Positions 1 through 9,362 of a stretch of DNA of 64,000 nucleotides are shown here, one piece after another. A program made the position numbers and the translations under genes. The stretch comes from Paenibacillus sp. J5C2022. GTDB taxonomy: Bacteria > Bacillota > Bacilli > Paenibacillales > Paenibacillaceae. Location of the stretch: positions 1 through 64,000 of the forward strand of contig NZ_JAOQJC010000014.1 in assembly GCF_025567625.1 (NCBI RefSeq), read 5' to 3'. A model generated the notes under the pieces. That model worked only from the letters and a program-made list of their open reading frames with translations, was not told the origin of the DNA and ran no database searches. Position 1 is the stretch's first letter. Each line of letters starts with the position of its first letter.

Positions 1-40
1 TTATTTTTGCCCTTGTATCCCCGCAAGGGGGATTTCGGGC

Positions 41-92
41 AAAGCGGACTTTCATCTGCCCCATTGAAATGGGGAGGATTCACGTCCGCTTT
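41..92. repeat. Nested hairpin element at the broken end of the frataxin-like gene
   Basis: The outer arms AAAGCGGAC (41-49) and GTCCGCTTT (84-92) are perfect inverted repeats. They enclose ATC/GAT and a second stem, CCCCAT (59-64) with ATGGGG (69-74). Another small hairpin, CCCCGCAAGGGG, lies just outside at about 19-30. Homology of the adjacent frataxin-like reading frame stops within a few bases of the outer arm, so this could be a small mobile or recombinogenic palindromic element. No transposase is visible. Confidence 0.5.
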
Positions 93-261
93 TCCTAAAG
101 CCAATGATATATGTGCCGTGATCGGTAAACATAGGCTGATTCCAAGCCACTTTCGGCTCCAGATTCGGAAATTTCCCGGCTACCCAATCCAGAACCTCTT
201 CCATACGCTCCCGATGATGGGGATGAGCAATCTTAGCCAAATATTCTGCAAAAGCCTTCAT
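52..261 (-). pseudogene. Truncated frataxin-like (DUF1801, YdhG/Fra type) iron chaperone
   Basis: The N-terminal 55 residues match the YdhG/Fra family of Bacillus, small cytosolic proteins linked to iron delivery for Fe-S and heme assembly. The typical AEYL..I.HP.HR start, the VLDWV segment and [17 protein letters not shown] are visible. Intact members have about 120-125 residues and continue with a conserved SKKHLAVAPE-type segment. Here the frame leaves homology right after IIGF, reads into the palindrome at 41-92 and stops after 69 residues. The C-terminal half is therefore missing, and a remnant is the best reading. The start has a good ribosome site (AAAGGAG) shortly upstream, so it may still be translated. 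Confidence 0.75.
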
Positions 262-290
262 GTCGTTTTCTCCTTTTCAAACCGATTTGT

Positions 291-1286
291 TCAACCTAGC
301 AGATCCACAACAGTTCTTCCTTTTGCTTTTCCTTGCAAGATGTCAGATAACGCTTTAGGCAGCTCATTTAACGATATTTCATTTTTTATTGCCTCTAATC
401 CTTCAGGCTTCAAATCGGTCGCCATCCGCTTCCAAAGTGTTATTCTTAAATCTCTAGGACAATAAGCCGAATCTATTCCCAATAAATTGACGCCTCTAAG
501 AATAAAGGGAAATACAGTTGTAGGTACTTCTACACCTCCGGTTAATCCACTTACAGCAACAGAACCTCCATATTTCATGTTGCTTAACACAGCAGCTAAT
601 GTCTTGCCGCCAACCGGGTCTATAGCGCCTGACCAGCGTTTCTTTCCAATGGGACGAATGTTTTCTGGTGCAACTTCTTCGCGCGATAGGACTTCATTTG
701 CCCCCAATTTCTTTAAGTAGTCATATTCAGATGCTTTGCCTGTACTTGCTGTTACATGATAATTTCGTTCGGCAAGCATCGATACGGCCATACTCCCTAC
801 GCCGCCAGTTGCTCCCGTCACTAGCACAGGGCCTTTATCCGGAGTAAGCCCGTTTTTTTCTAATTGGTGAATGGAAAGCGCTGCTGTTAAGCCCGCAGTC
901 CCCAAGATCATCGCCTCTTTTAAAGTCAAATGGTCTGGCAAAGGGATTATCCAGTCCCCTGGAACTCTTGCGTATTCACTGTATCCGCCATAATGAGAAA
1001 CGCCTAATTCATAGCTTGTCACAATTACTTTATCCCCCGCCTTATAGCGAGAATCATTCGATGTCGTTACTATTCCTGCAAGGTCAATTCCCGGGACAAA
1101 AGGGTAGTTGTGAACAATATTCCCGTTTGGGATACTGGCTAATCCATCTTTATAATTTACGCTTGAGTAATGAACTCTTATCGTCACATCTCCATCTGAC
1201 AGGTCGTCCAAAGATAACGATTCAATATTTATTGAAAACTCTTCCCCCGCCTTATTCACAACAAGAGCACTGAATTCCTTTGACAT
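291..1286 (-). CDS. MDR-family NADPH oxidoreductase, AcuI/YhdH/YhfP (acrylyl-CoA reductase) type
   Basis: A 331-residue medium-chain dehydrogenase/reductase without structural zinc cysteines. The N-terminal GroES-like part carries SSVNYKDGLA (about 42-51) and PFVPGIDLAG (about 63-72), both hallmarks of the YhdH/AcuI branch. The Rossmann part has VTGATGGVGSMAVSMLAE (about 156-173) for NADPH. Family members reduce acrylyl-CoA or related enones and quinones, and the substrate here is not deducible. The start has a strong AAGGGG-type ribosome site and the length is normal for the family. It appears to be a single gene, with no functional link to the minus-strand operon that ends upstream of it. 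Confidence 0.88.
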   Translation of the reverse strand: MSKEFSALVVNKAGEEFSINIESLSLDDLSDGDVTIRVHYSSVNYKDGLASIPNGNIVHNYPFVPGIDLAGIVTTSNDSRYKAGDKVIVTSYELGVSHYGGYSEYARVPGDWIIPLPDHLTLKEAMILGTAGLTAALSIHQLEKNGLTPDKGPVLVTGATGGVGSMAVSMLAERNYHVTASTGKASEYDYLKKLGANEVLSREEVAPENIRPIGKKRWSGAIDPVGGKTLAAVLSNMKYGGSVAVSGLTGGVEVPTTVFPFILRGVNLLGIDSAYCPRDLRITLWKRMATDLKPEGLEAIKNEISLNELPKALSDILQGKAKGRTVVDLLG

Positions 1287-1390
1287 CCGAATCGTCCCCT
1301 TTCTGAATTTGTTATGCCTTTCTCTAATATTGTATATAAAACTTCGACCCTTGGCCGAATTCTCCTACTAGTGCGTAATTTCCTAAACAA

Positions 1391-1428
1391 CGAAAAACCG
1401 GAAAACCCGTTTCTTATCGGGCTTCCGG
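1391..1428 (-). terminator. Rho-independent terminator of the 1463-11167 operon
   Basis: On the minus strand the stem is CCGGAAGCCCG with CGGGTTTTCCGG, followed by TTTTTCG. It lies about 35 bases past the stop of the FAD oxidoreductase gene and before the AcuI-type gene, so it should end the long upstream operon. Confidence 0.75.
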
Positions 1429-1462
1429 CTTCAGCTTCGGACAGGATTACAGAATGACATGG

Positions 1463-3298
1463 TTACTCGCAAATGATTTCAACCACTCGCGCATGGTCCA
1501 GTCCGTTCGTAGCAGTGACCTCCAGACGGAGTATGTTCAGGTTTTTTAGCGTGATCGGCAAATGCACCATCCGTTGATAATTGTCCTTGATATGAGCGAT
1601 CTCTCTTTTCCCTTGTTCGTCATGTACAACCAGTTTGAACTCCTTCAGCGTTTCGGCTTGCGGTCGCCCCCACTGCATTTGTTGTTGAATCGCGTCCAAG
1701 TGGCACAGCATGAGCAGGCGGTGAAGCCCGGTATCCAGTACGACTGTAATCCGGCTAACCGTTACCGGCTCTTCCCATTGCAGCTCCAGCCAAGGACTGG
1801 CGTCTCCTGGCTCCGACATCCAGCGATGCGTGCCGGCCGTGGTCAAGTCGGGACGCACTCCCTTCTCCCCATAAACAGCGCGAGTATGTCCATCCGCAAC
1901 ATTCCCGCATTTCCCTTGTTTTTGCTCGGACGATGCCGATATTCGGGCCAGTCTTGCGAGATTTCCCTCCAGCAAAAGTCCGGGCAAAAAAGCGCCCTGC
2001 CGCAGCAACTGCCGCTGAGCCTGCTTTACAACGCCGCGTTCGCGCCACGCCCGCTCCATCGGAAGCTTGTGCTTCACCGCCGTAGCCGCGAACGTGCCAA
2101 GCCCCTCTCCCATTAGCGCGCATGTCGCCATGACCCGGGTGCTGGAGAAAGCGATATGAGTAGCAGATAGATTGCGGCCGGCGAACATCAGATTCGAAAT
2201 GTTTCGGCTAATCATCGAGCGCAGCGGAATGCCATACAGATAAGGCGTATACGGCTGATTGCACGGCTCCTCGTCTTTCGCATCGATGCCTTGGGGCGGA
2301 TGGGTATCCATCGACCAGCCGCCGTAGGCGATTACATCGTCGAAATCGATGGCCTGTTGAATATCGTTTTGGCTCAGGACGTGCTGGCCGATAAATCTTC
2401 TGGACTCTCTTTTGCCCGGCACAAAACCGAACCAATCCAGCGCCCAATTGGCAGAATCGGGGTGATTGCCGCTGTTCTTGATATGATCCCATACCCCGAG
2501 CATGATCGCCAGCAGCTCATCTCGGATATGCTCGTTATCCCTGATCGTGTCCATCGTGCCGCCGAATTCCACCCACCAGTAGCCGAACTCCCAGGCGTCG
2601 TGGCTTCTGAACTTCAGATCCTCTTCCGTAAACTTGCGGGCCCATGCCGGCGCAGCAAACGGCATCGGGTGTCCCATATCCTTCGAGGTGAACAGCAAGG
2701 ATGAGCCAAGACGATAGGCATCTCTGTTCAGATTGGCGCCGGATTCGTTATAGTCCGCAGCCGCTTCGCGGCCGTTCGTATAATCGGCACCCGCTTCAAA
2801 TCCAAGCCTGCCGTCACCCGTACAATCCGCGAAAATTCCAGCCCGGATCGCAAAGCTCTCCTCCGTGCTTTCTCTTACCGCATAAACGGAGCGGATTCGA
2901 GAATTCTCGACATCGGCTGCGACGACCGTCGTGTTCAGCAGCAGCGTCAAGTTCGGCTCAGCTCGGCATTTCTCATATAAGATCAAGTCCAGCATGCTTG
3001 CGCTCCGTTGCGGATTTCTGACCGAACATTCCAGCACGATCTCTTCTATGATGCCGCTTTCCCTGCGCTCCGTCTCCAGCTCCTTGCCGATTGCGGATGC
3101 GCCGGATATATTCATGCGGATCTCCGACGAGGCATTTCCGCCGAGAACGGAACGGTCCTGGCATAGAATGACCCTTGCTCCGTTGCGCGCTGCAGCTATT
3201 GCAGCCGCTACTCCTGTCATGCCGCCGCCGGCGATCAATACGTCCGTAACCAACATTTCGGGATCAGTCTTCCTCATCATCCGTTGACTCCTCTTCAT
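1463..3298 (-). CDS. FAD-dependent oxidoreductase with C-terminal discoidin-like domain
   Basis: A 611-residue flavoprotein of the FAD_oxidored (PF12831-like) family found in Paenibacillus sugar-utilization loci. The N-terminal dinucleotide fold shows [21 protein letters not shown] (about 18-38), then [12 protein letters not shown]. The second FAD contact [15 protein letters not shown] (about 158-172) and the late [18 protein letters not shown] motif (about 385-402) are typical. Residues about 460-611 look like a discoidin/F5-8C-type beta-sandwich ([19 protein letters not shown]), an unusual tail for a cytosolic flavoenzyme. No signal peptide is seen. It is the last gene of the operon, 20 bases behind the MDR dehydrogenase, so both probably oxidise an imported sugar derivative. 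The substrate is unknown. Confidence 0.85.
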   Translation of the reverse strand: MKRSQRMMRKTDPEMLVTDVLIAGGGMTGVAAAIAAARNGARVILCQDRSVLGGNASSEIRMNISGASAIGKELETERRESGIIEEIVLECSVRNPQRSASMLDLILYEKCRAEPNLTLLLNTTVVAADVENSRIRSVYAVRESTEESFAIRAGIFADCTGDGRLGFEAGADYTNGREAAADYNESGANLNRDAYRLGSSLLFTSKDMGHPMPFAAPAWARKFTEEDLKFRSHDAWEFGYWWVEFGGTMDTIRDNEHIRDELLAIMLGVWDHIKNSGNHPDSANWALDWFGFVPGKRESRRFIGQHVLSQNDIQQAIDFDDVIAYGGWSMDTHPPQGIDAKDEEPCNQPYTPYLYGIPLRSMISRNISNLMFAGRNLSATHIAFSSTRVMATCALMGEGLGTFAATAVKHKLPMERAWRERGVVKQAQRQLLRQGAFLPGLLLEGNLARLARISASSEQKQGKCGNVADGHTRAVYGEKGVRPDLTTAGTHRWMSEPGDASPWLELQWEEPVTVSRITVVLDTGLHRLLMLCHLDAIQQQMQWGRPQAETLKEFKLVVHDEQGKREIAHIKDNYQRMVHLPITLKNLNILRLEVTATNGLDHARVVEIICE

Positions 3299-3318
3299 TC
3301 TATAAACTCTCGCTGTGC

Positions 3319-4341
3319 CTAGTAACGAATTAGAACTCCCATCGTCTCCGCGGGAGCATCAAGGCACAGCTGATAAGCCCGATCAATTTCAGCGAAATCG
3401 AAGCGATGGCGGATTAGCGGCTTCAAAGACATCCGTTTTTCGGACAGAAGCCGAATGAACTTGCCCACATTCCTTCCCTCTGTCCATCTGACATATCCGT
3501 CCGGGTAATCGAAGCCTGCCTGCTCATATTTCGCATCATAACGGCCAGGTCCGCCTGCCCGGCAAATCCTGATCTGGGCTTCCTTGACGAACAACGCATT
3601 GCGTGCAAAGGTCGTGTCGGGTATACCGACGATAACGATCTTGCCCCTGTCGCGCAGCCATTCTATTCCCTGATCGATCAGACCGTCGTCTTTACCTCCT
3701 CCGAACAGCATTACGCTATCCGCTCCGGCGCACTCTGTGTTACGCACTGCGCTTGTCACTTCCTCCACACGGTTGCAAGCGATCGCATTCGGCGCTAACG
3801 GCTCCAGCATATTGCATCGCATGGGCTGAATGTCGAAGCCGATTACACGATAAGCGGCCGCATTCGCTATTCGTGCGGCGATCTGGCCAAGAATGCCCAG
3901 ACCGACGAGAACGGCCGTCTCCCCGAACTGCATCTCTGCTTGGTGCAACGCGTGAATGGCGATAGCGCCCAGTCCAGCGAAAGCCGCCTCTTCAGGGTCG
4001 ACGCCGTCAGGTACGGGAGCGGCCAGAAATTTGGAAACCAGGCTATAGTCGGCATGCGAACCTTCTCCATAGCAAGCGACACGCTGGCCAATCTCCAGAT
4101 GCTCCACGCCGGCTCCTTTCTCCACAATGATGCCGACTGCATTGTAGCCCAGTCTGATCCCATTCGATTTGCTTCGCAATGACTTCGTTTCCGTTCCGGT
4201 ACTAATCACAGCATATTCCGTACGAATGAGTATTTGATGCTCACCGGGTGCAGGCCGCTCCCATTGCTCCACAACCGCTTTTCCCAATCGTGCGACTGTC
4301 ACATTCACCTTGTTCAAGTTCCTTATCTCTCCTTGATTCAA
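3319..4341 (-). CDS. Zinc-independent MDR-type dehydrogenase (threonine/sorbitol dehydrogenase-like)
   Basis: A 340-residue medium-chain dehydrogenase with an N-terminal GroES-like domain ([11 protein letters not shown], about 47-57; [14 protein letters not shown], about 63-76) and a Rossmann fold ([16 protein letters not shown], about 143-158). The classical Cys-His-Glu zinc ligands of alcohol dehydrogenases are not evident, which fits the bi-domain oxidoreductases often found in sugar-catabolic loci. The first four bases overlap the stop of the response-regulator gene (ATGA), so translation is likely coupled. With the following FAD protein it probably forms an oxidation module for the imported carbohydrate. 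Family assignment is firm, substrate unknown. Confidence 0.85.
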   Translation of the reverse strand: MNQGEIRNLNKVNVTVARLGKAVVEQWERPAPGEHQILIRTEYAVISTGTETKSLRSKSNGIRLGYNAVGIIVEKGAGVEHLEIGQRVACYGEGSHADYSLVSKFLAAPVPDGVDPEEAAFAGLGAIAIHALHQAEMQFGETAVLVGLGILGQIAARIANAAAYRVIGFDIQPMRCNMLEPLAPNAIACNRVEEVTSAVRNTECAGADSVMLFGGGKDDGLIDQGIEWLRDRGKIVIVGIPDTTFARNALFVKEAQIRICRAGGPGRYDAKYEQAGFDYPDGYVRWTEGRNVGKFIRLLSEKRMSLKPLIRHRFDFAEIDRAYQLCLDAPAETMGVLIRY

Positions 4342-5942
4342 GCCTTCCCTCCTTCACGCATCCGTTTCCGGTATTTCTGAGGAGGAAGCCCCGTATATTT
4401 TTTGAATAACGTGCCGAAATAGCGTTCATTCGCAATGCCAACCGCCTCTCCAAGCTGTACATTGTCGTATGCTCCGGTCTGCAACAGCTCGATCGCCTTA
4501 TCAATGCGAGTGCGATTGATGTATTCGTTCAAGCCTTCCTTCATTTCTTTTTTGAACAGCAAGCTGAAATACGACGCATTCATGTTGACATGTCCGGCGA
4601 TTTCGTTCAGGCTCAGCGCCTCAGCCAAGTGGCGGGCGATATACACTCTCGCTTTGTATATCTCGCTTCGTTCTTGCGAGCTTCGGGAAGCCGCAAGCTG
4701 CTCGCAGCAGACTCCAACCCATTCCAGAAACCGCTGAGCGGTGTTCATCATTGGAGCATTCGCCAATGCTGCCGGAACCGGTACGCCCCATTGCGCTGCC
4801 TTGATCTGAAGCATTTGATTGAATTCCTCTGCCTGTTCCTTTACGATGGAAGGCCGTATGCTTCGCTGCGCAAGCAGCCATCTCAGCTTGCTTAAGCAAG
4901 GCTCCCAATCGTCCGGAACAGCGAACGGGGAAAGCTTGTCCGCAGCGCCCCGCAGCGCCAATTGCAGATCCGCTTCCAGGACTCCTTCGTAGGAGAGACG
5001 CTGTGTAGGCATGACAACGCTTCCTGCGCCATAGTAATACGAATCTTCGATGCGGCTGTTCGCTTCCCGGCCGGCTCGCGCCAACGCCAGCCAACCGCTG
5101 ACCTGCGCGCTAAAGCCGATTGTGGTCGCCTGCTTCAAATACGTTAGCAGATTGCTCTGAATCCGGCGGCCAAGCTGCTCATATGCATCGGAAAGGGATG
5201 CTGTGCACCGAAATGAAACAAACCCGATCAGAATACCGTCCTTGAGCCAGCTTGCAGATCCACTGCCGGTCTCAGCTATCGATTCCTCCACAATGTTCAG
5301 CACGGCAAACTGCAGATTGCGCCGATCGAACGTACTGTGTGCTTGCATTAGCCGATCGTACTCGTCAAGGCGAATGGTCATGCAGCAGTATCGCTGCGGA
5401 TTGAAGCTCAGCTGCAGTTCCTCGCATCGTTCGGCCAGCCGCTCCGGCTGCAAGTCGCCGAGCACCATATCGGCGATCGCCCGCTGCCGCAAGGCGAACA
5501 AGTTCCCCTGAACGGTGCGGCTAAGCTTCTGCAGTGTAACTGCCTGAACCTCCGCCTGCTTCAGCTCTTGTGCCGCTTTTTGCAGCGCGCCCAAGAGCGC
5601 CGCCTCGTTCAACGGCACCTTGACGACGTAGTCCAGGACATTCGCAGCAATCGCTTGCTGTGCGAATCGAAAGTCCTGATACGCGCTCAACACGATGAAC
5701 ATCGTGTCCGGCAACTGCTCGCGCAGTTCGGCAATCATCTCGAGACCGTTCTTGCCCGGCATGACAATATCCGTGATGATGATGTCAGGCTTGATTCGTA
5801 CAGCCAGTCCGATAGCTTCCTCCGATAAACAGGCGGAGCCTGCGAGCCGGAATGGCGAGTGCATCTGCTCGTCAAAAAACTTTTTTAGCATCTCGATAAC
5901 AGGCGGCTCGTCATCTACAACCATACAAACGTATTCTCGCAT
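4338..5942 (-). CDS. YesN-type response regulator, REC + AraC HTH
   Basis: A 534-residue two-component regulator. The N-terminal receiver domain has acidic residues VVDDE (about 8-12), the phospho-acceptor Asp in IIITDIVMPG (about 55-64), and the LSAYQDFRFAQQA segment typical of YesN proteins. A long middle region of about 270 residues links to a C-terminal double helix-turn-helix of AraC type (LNEIAGHVNMNASYFSLLFKKE and KYTGLPPQKYRKRM). It sits 17 bases behind its kinase gene and overlaps the next gene by four bases. It is the likely activator of the flanking importer and glycosidase genes. The duplicated elements at 11355 and 12163 are candidate binding sites. Confidence 0.92.
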   Translation of the reverse strand: MREYVCMVVDDEPPVIEMLKKFFDEQMHSPFRLAGSACLSEEAIGLAVRIKPDIIITDIVMPGKNGLEMIAELREQLPDTMFIVLSAYQDFRFAQQAIAANVLDYVVKVPLNEAALLGALQKAAQELKQAEVQAVTLQKLSRTVQGNLFALRQRAIADMVLGDLQPERLAERCEELQLSFNPQRYCCMTIRLDEYDRLMQAHSTFDRRNLQFAVLNIVEESIAETGSGSASWLKDGILIGFVSFRCTASLSDAYEQLGRRIQSNLLTYLKQATTIGFSAQVSGWLALARAGREANSRIEDSYYYGAGSVVMPTQRLSYEGVLEADLQLALRGAADKLSPFAVPDDWEPCLSKLRWLLAQRSIRPSIVKEQAEEFNQMLQIKAAQWGVPVPAALANAPMMNTAQRFLEWVGVCCEQLAASRSSQERSEIYKARVYIARHLAEALSLNEIAGHVNMNASYFSLLFKKEMKEGLNEYINRTRIDKAIELLQTGAYDNVQLGEAVGIANERYFGTLFKKYTGLPPQKYRKRMREGGKA

Positions 5943-5959
5943 GGTGCACCTCCAGTTCG

Positions 5960-7687
5960 TTAAGCGTTCTTCGGATGATAAGGAAGGGACAGCCGTACGA
6001 TCGTACCCTTGTCGGGCGCACTGTCCAACTCAACGCCATACTCTGCACCGCATGTGAGCTTGATGCGCTGATCGATATTGAATAAGCCAATTCTCTTGCG
6101 GTATCCGGTAGTGGACTCTTCGGCATGGTCAAGCAGCTTCTCCAGTTTGTTCGGAGGTATGCCTACCCCGGTGTCCGCCACTTCGATAACAAGCTTTCCG
6201 CCTCTGATCGAAGCGACAATCCGGATCTCCCCCTCAATTTTCCCGCCGGCATAACCATGGAACAGGGCATTTTCAACGACAGGCTGTAAAATCATACGCA
6301 AAACCGGAGCGTCCGAGAGTTCCTCCGGAATCTGCTCCTGAAGCTCGAATACCCGATTATAGCGAATACCGGTAATAAACAAATATTCCTTTACATTGCG
6401 AATTTCATCGCGCAATAGCACCTTGTCCGAAATATCCGAGATGCCGTATTCGAAAATGGAAATGAGCGCCGCAATGATCAGGTCGACCTTTTCAGACTTG
6501 TCGAGCTTGACCGCAATGCTGATCGATCCTAGCGTATTGTATAGAAAATGCGGGTTGATCTGCGACTGCAGCACCTGGATTTCCAACATCCTCTTCATCG
6601 CTTCGCTCTTGTTCAGATCGGTAATCAGATGGCGGACTTGTTCCAGCATTGAATCGAAGTTGCTGGCCAGTTCCCCGAATTCGTCGCGGCGATTATTGGC
6701 GATCTGCACATTCAGGTCGCCTTGCTGAACGAGATTCATTTTACGGATCAAATAATACACAGGATTACGGATATATCGGGAGATAAGCAGAGAAACGATC
6801 AGACTGAGGATCAGCCCGAATCCGATAAGCGCCAAGTAGTAGCCGCGCAACTTATAAAATGACTGCTGCAGCCACTTCTCGCTTACAACCGTATTGACGA
6901 CCCAATTGAATTTCTCCATTCGCTTCAGAATAATGAGCGAGGAAGTACCGTCCGACATGGTCGCGGGTATCGCTTGAAGCTGGCTGGATGCAACCTCTTG
7001 ACTTGTCACGTTCCCGATGCGGAACGTCCGCTCGCCCATCCGTTCGAAGTCCGCTTCCGCGTTGGCGCCTGCCACAATTTCACCGCGCGCATCAACGATG
7101 GATACATGGAGGGCATCTTGCCTGCTCACCTGGAATAAACGCTCCTCCACTTCCCGCAAATTCATATCGAGCGCTGCGACGATCGGTCCGTCCGGCCACG
7201 GAATTTGCTGCAGCATCGTCACGGTCCAGCCGGAATATTGCGACAAGTACGGCTCGCTTACGATAGGCGTCCATCTGCTTGCAAGCGCGCGGTCGTACCA
7301 AATTTTTCGATCTAGCAGCGGGTCGTCGAACACCCTTGACAACACCGTACTCCCAACGATAGACAAATCAGGCTTGATCAAATAAATATCGTGAGTATAA
7401 CTCCCATTCACAGAATACAAATTGGAGAGCTCCCGGCGGGCTACATCGAAGTCCCCGTTCCAAGTTTCTGCGGAGTAATAAATACCGTGCAGCACATTTT
7501 GCATCAACAGAAAATACAAATCCAGATTTTGCTCGATCTTGCCCAGCAGCTGCTGGGCATGCGCGATTTCCCGCTCTTCCATCTGACGCTGCGTCCATTG
7601 ATAGGACAATGCGCCTATCAAGGCGACACTGCCGGTCAGGAAGACGAGACAAAGCAGAAACAGCTTGGCAGATATTCTCCTCCACAT
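5960..7687 (-). CDS. YesM-type sensor histidine kinase
   Basis: A 575-residue membrane sensor. A first membrane helix (about 7-30) and a second (about 278-300) flank an extracellular Cache-like sensing domain. Then come a HAMP linker (YIRNPVYYLIRKM), the His_kinase segment with the phospho-acceptor His in QINPHFLYNTLGSIS (about 375-389), and an HATPase_c domain (VVENALFHGYAGG; VADTGVGIPPNKLEKLL). Length and order are normal for the LytS/YesM group. The start has a good GGGAGGG site. It lies directly after the binding-protein gene and before the YesN partner, and presumably senses the sugar or a binding-protein complex outside the cell. Confidence 0.92.
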   Translation of the reverse strand: MWRRISAKLFLLCLVFLTGSVALIGALSYQWTQRQMEEREIAHAQQLLGKIEQNLDLYFLLMQNVLHGIYYSAETWNGDFDVARRELSNLYSVNGSYTHDIYLIKPDLSIVGSTVLSRVFDDPLLDRKIWYDRALASRWTPIVSEPYLSQYSGWTVTMLQQIPWPDGPIVAALDMNLREVEERLFQVSRQDALHVSIVDARGEIVAGANAEADFERMGERTFRIGNVTSQEVASSQLQAIPATMSDGTSSLIILKRMEKFNWVVNTVVSEKWLQQSFYKLRGYYLALIGFGLILSLIVSLLISRYIRNPVYYLIRKMNLVQQGDLNVQIANNRRDEFGELASNFDSMLEQVRHLITDLNKSEAMKRMLEIQVLQSQINPHFLYNTLGSISIAVKLDKSEKVDLIIAALISIFEYGISDISDKVLLRDEIRNVKEYLFITGIRYNRVFELQEQIPEELSDAPVLRMILQPVVENALFHGYAGGKIEGEIRIVASIRGGKLVIEVADTGVGIPPNKLEKLLDHAEESTTGYRKRIGLFNIDQRIKLTCGAEYGVELDSAPDKGTIVRLSLPYHPKNA

Positions 7688-7763
7688 GCGCGTCCCTCCC
7701 TGTTTCCCATTGACTCGTCCTTTCTTCCACGGTGTCAGCCGTTTCTCCTGCCGGACGGTACGG

Positions 7764-9332
7764 TTACCCTATCACGCCTTGCTCTTTCAACTGTTCCGTA
7801 ACGATGTCGAGATAACCCTTCAAGTTAAACTTCGTCTCCAGAGTCTTCACATAGTCGTCCCACTTGTCCAGCGGCTCCTTGCCAGTAATAAATTTCAGCA
7901 GCATTTCATTGACGTATTTGATGCGGTCCGCATACAGCGTATCACCCGGATCAGGAACGAGGTACGGCGTCACATTGTTATCCTTTAAATACTTGTTGTT
8001 CAATTCCAGATATTCGGCCGTCTTCGGATTTTTGTAAGAGAAGTAGACAGCATCGTCTCCACGCCGCGGAAATTTATAATGATCCAGGAAGCTGTATTTT
8101 TTCGCCGTATCGGGATCAAGCCTCACTTTTTCCGCTTTTCCGTCCACTATTCGCCAGTTGATGTCCTGAATGCCGTAAGCGAAAGTTTTGTAGTCTTCCT
8201 CATCCGTAAACAGGTACTGAAGCAGATTGACGATACGCTGCGCCTTCTCCGGATCGTCCGCCGACTTCTTGGAAATCGCCCAGGAGTTACCCTGAAATGC
8301 GCGGTAAGTCAATATTTGATCTCCGTGCGGTCCCTTCATCGGAGGAATGATGATCCAATCCGGGATGACGCCGTTCTCGTCCGCCATCGCATTTGTCGGA
8401 TTGTCCATCGCCCTCCAGTTGTATACGACAATCCCTTCCTTCGTCCGGTTCATTTTATCCTTAAGCAGTTTATTTTCAGTAACCGTCTTCCAATCGGGAT
8501 CGATCACCTTCTCGCTTACCATTTGGTTCAGATAGGCAATGCCTTCCTTCATGCGCGGGTCCGTATTGTAGTAGACGACCTTATTATCGACCACGTCAAA
8601 GCCGTGCGGCGTCACCCCGAACATCCAGAGGAGTGTATCCAGTCCGAAATCGTTCAGCATCCCGTCTTTGGTAACGCCCCCTATGAAGCCGTACGTATCG
8701 TCCTTCCCGTTGCCGTCCGGATCGCGGAATGTGAACGCTTTCATTACATCCATTAATTGCTCCGGCGTCGTCGGTACATCAAGCTGCAACTTTTTCAGCC
8801 AGTTGTCCTGTATCCATATGCCGTTCGGACCGGAGATGAGATCGTAACCGGGAATGCCGACCGTTTTTCCGCCGTATTTCATTTGATCCCAGCTTGTCTG
8901 CGGGAAGCGATTCATAAGATCCGGCGCCTTATCGAGATAAGCATCCAGATCAGCCAGCAGACCGTCTTGGTAATACTTGATCATATCTTTGCGGTCGCTG
9001 AAAAAAATAAGATCCGGAACGTCCCCTGAAGCAATCATTGTATTTAATTTTTGCAGGGGCTGGTCTGGCGCTACCGTCATCTCCAGGTTGATGTTCATCT
9101 TCTTCTCGATCAGCTGGCGAATCGGATCATCTTGCTTCGGCGGAATTGGCGAGGTCGGATTAAAGCTTGCCTGATTGAACATCTTGATCGTAATCGTCTG
9201 TTCAGTCGTGTCGTTCCCGTTTTCTACCCCTTCGGCAGACGGCTTCTCGGAATTGGAACAGCCCGCCATGACAAGCCCGCCAAGCAACAGGGCGCTTAAC
9301 AAGCCGCTTAATGGACGTTGAAGTGATTTCAT
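7764..9332 (-). CDS. Extracellular sugar-binding lipoprotein of an LplA/YtcQ-type ABC importer
   Basis: A 522-residue secreted binding protein. A lipoprotein signal peptide ends in the lipobox LVMAGC (Cys about 24), followed by a Ser/Glu-rich linker. The mature part is a family-1 solute-binding fold with features common in LplA/YtcQ proteins: an early TITIKMFNQ strand, DLIFFSDRKDMIKYYQDGLLADL, and GIPGYDLISGPNGIWIQDNWL (in part). It captures an oligosaccharide at the membrane and hands it to the two permeases encoded just upstream. No ATPase gene is present, so a shared MsmX-type ATPase elsewhere is expected. Placing the binding protein third in the operon is less common than first. Confidence 0.92.
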   Translation of the reverse strand: MKSLQRPLSGLLSALLLGGLVMAGCSNSEKPSAEGVENGNDTTEQTITIKMFNQASFNPTSPIPPKQDDPIRQLIEKKMNINLEMTVAPDQPLQKLNTMIASGDVPDLIFFSDRKDMIKYYQDGLLADLDAYLDKAPDLMNRFPQTSWDQMKYGGKTVGIPGYDLISGPNGIWIQDNWLKKLQLDVPTTPEQLMDVMKAFTFRDPDGNGKDDTYGFIGGVTKDGMLNDFGLDTLLWMFGVTPHGFDVVDNKVVYYNTDPRMKEGIAYLNQMVSEKVIDPDWKTVTENKLLKDKMNRTKEGIVVYNWRAMDNPTNAMADENGVIPDWIIIPPMKGPHGDQILTYRAFQGNSWAISKKSADDPEKAQRIVNLLQYLFTDEEDYKTFAYGIQDINWRIVDGKAEKVRLDPDTAKKYSFLDHYKFPRRGDDAVYFSYKNPKTAEYLELNNKYLKDNNVTPYLVPDPGDTLYADRIKYVNEMLLKFITGKEPLDKWDDYVKTLETKFNLKGYLDIVTEQLKEQGVIG

Positions 9333-9362
9333 ACAATTGCCCCCTTCGTTTATCTTATCAAA

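Noticed and set aside
1562-2116. 184-residue plus-strand open frame
   Set aside because: Antisense to the FAD oxidoreductase, no recognisable domain.
8079-8756. 225-residue plus-strand open frame
   Set aside because: Lies antisense inside the binding-protein gene at 7764-9332; no ribosome site and codon pattern of a shadow frame.
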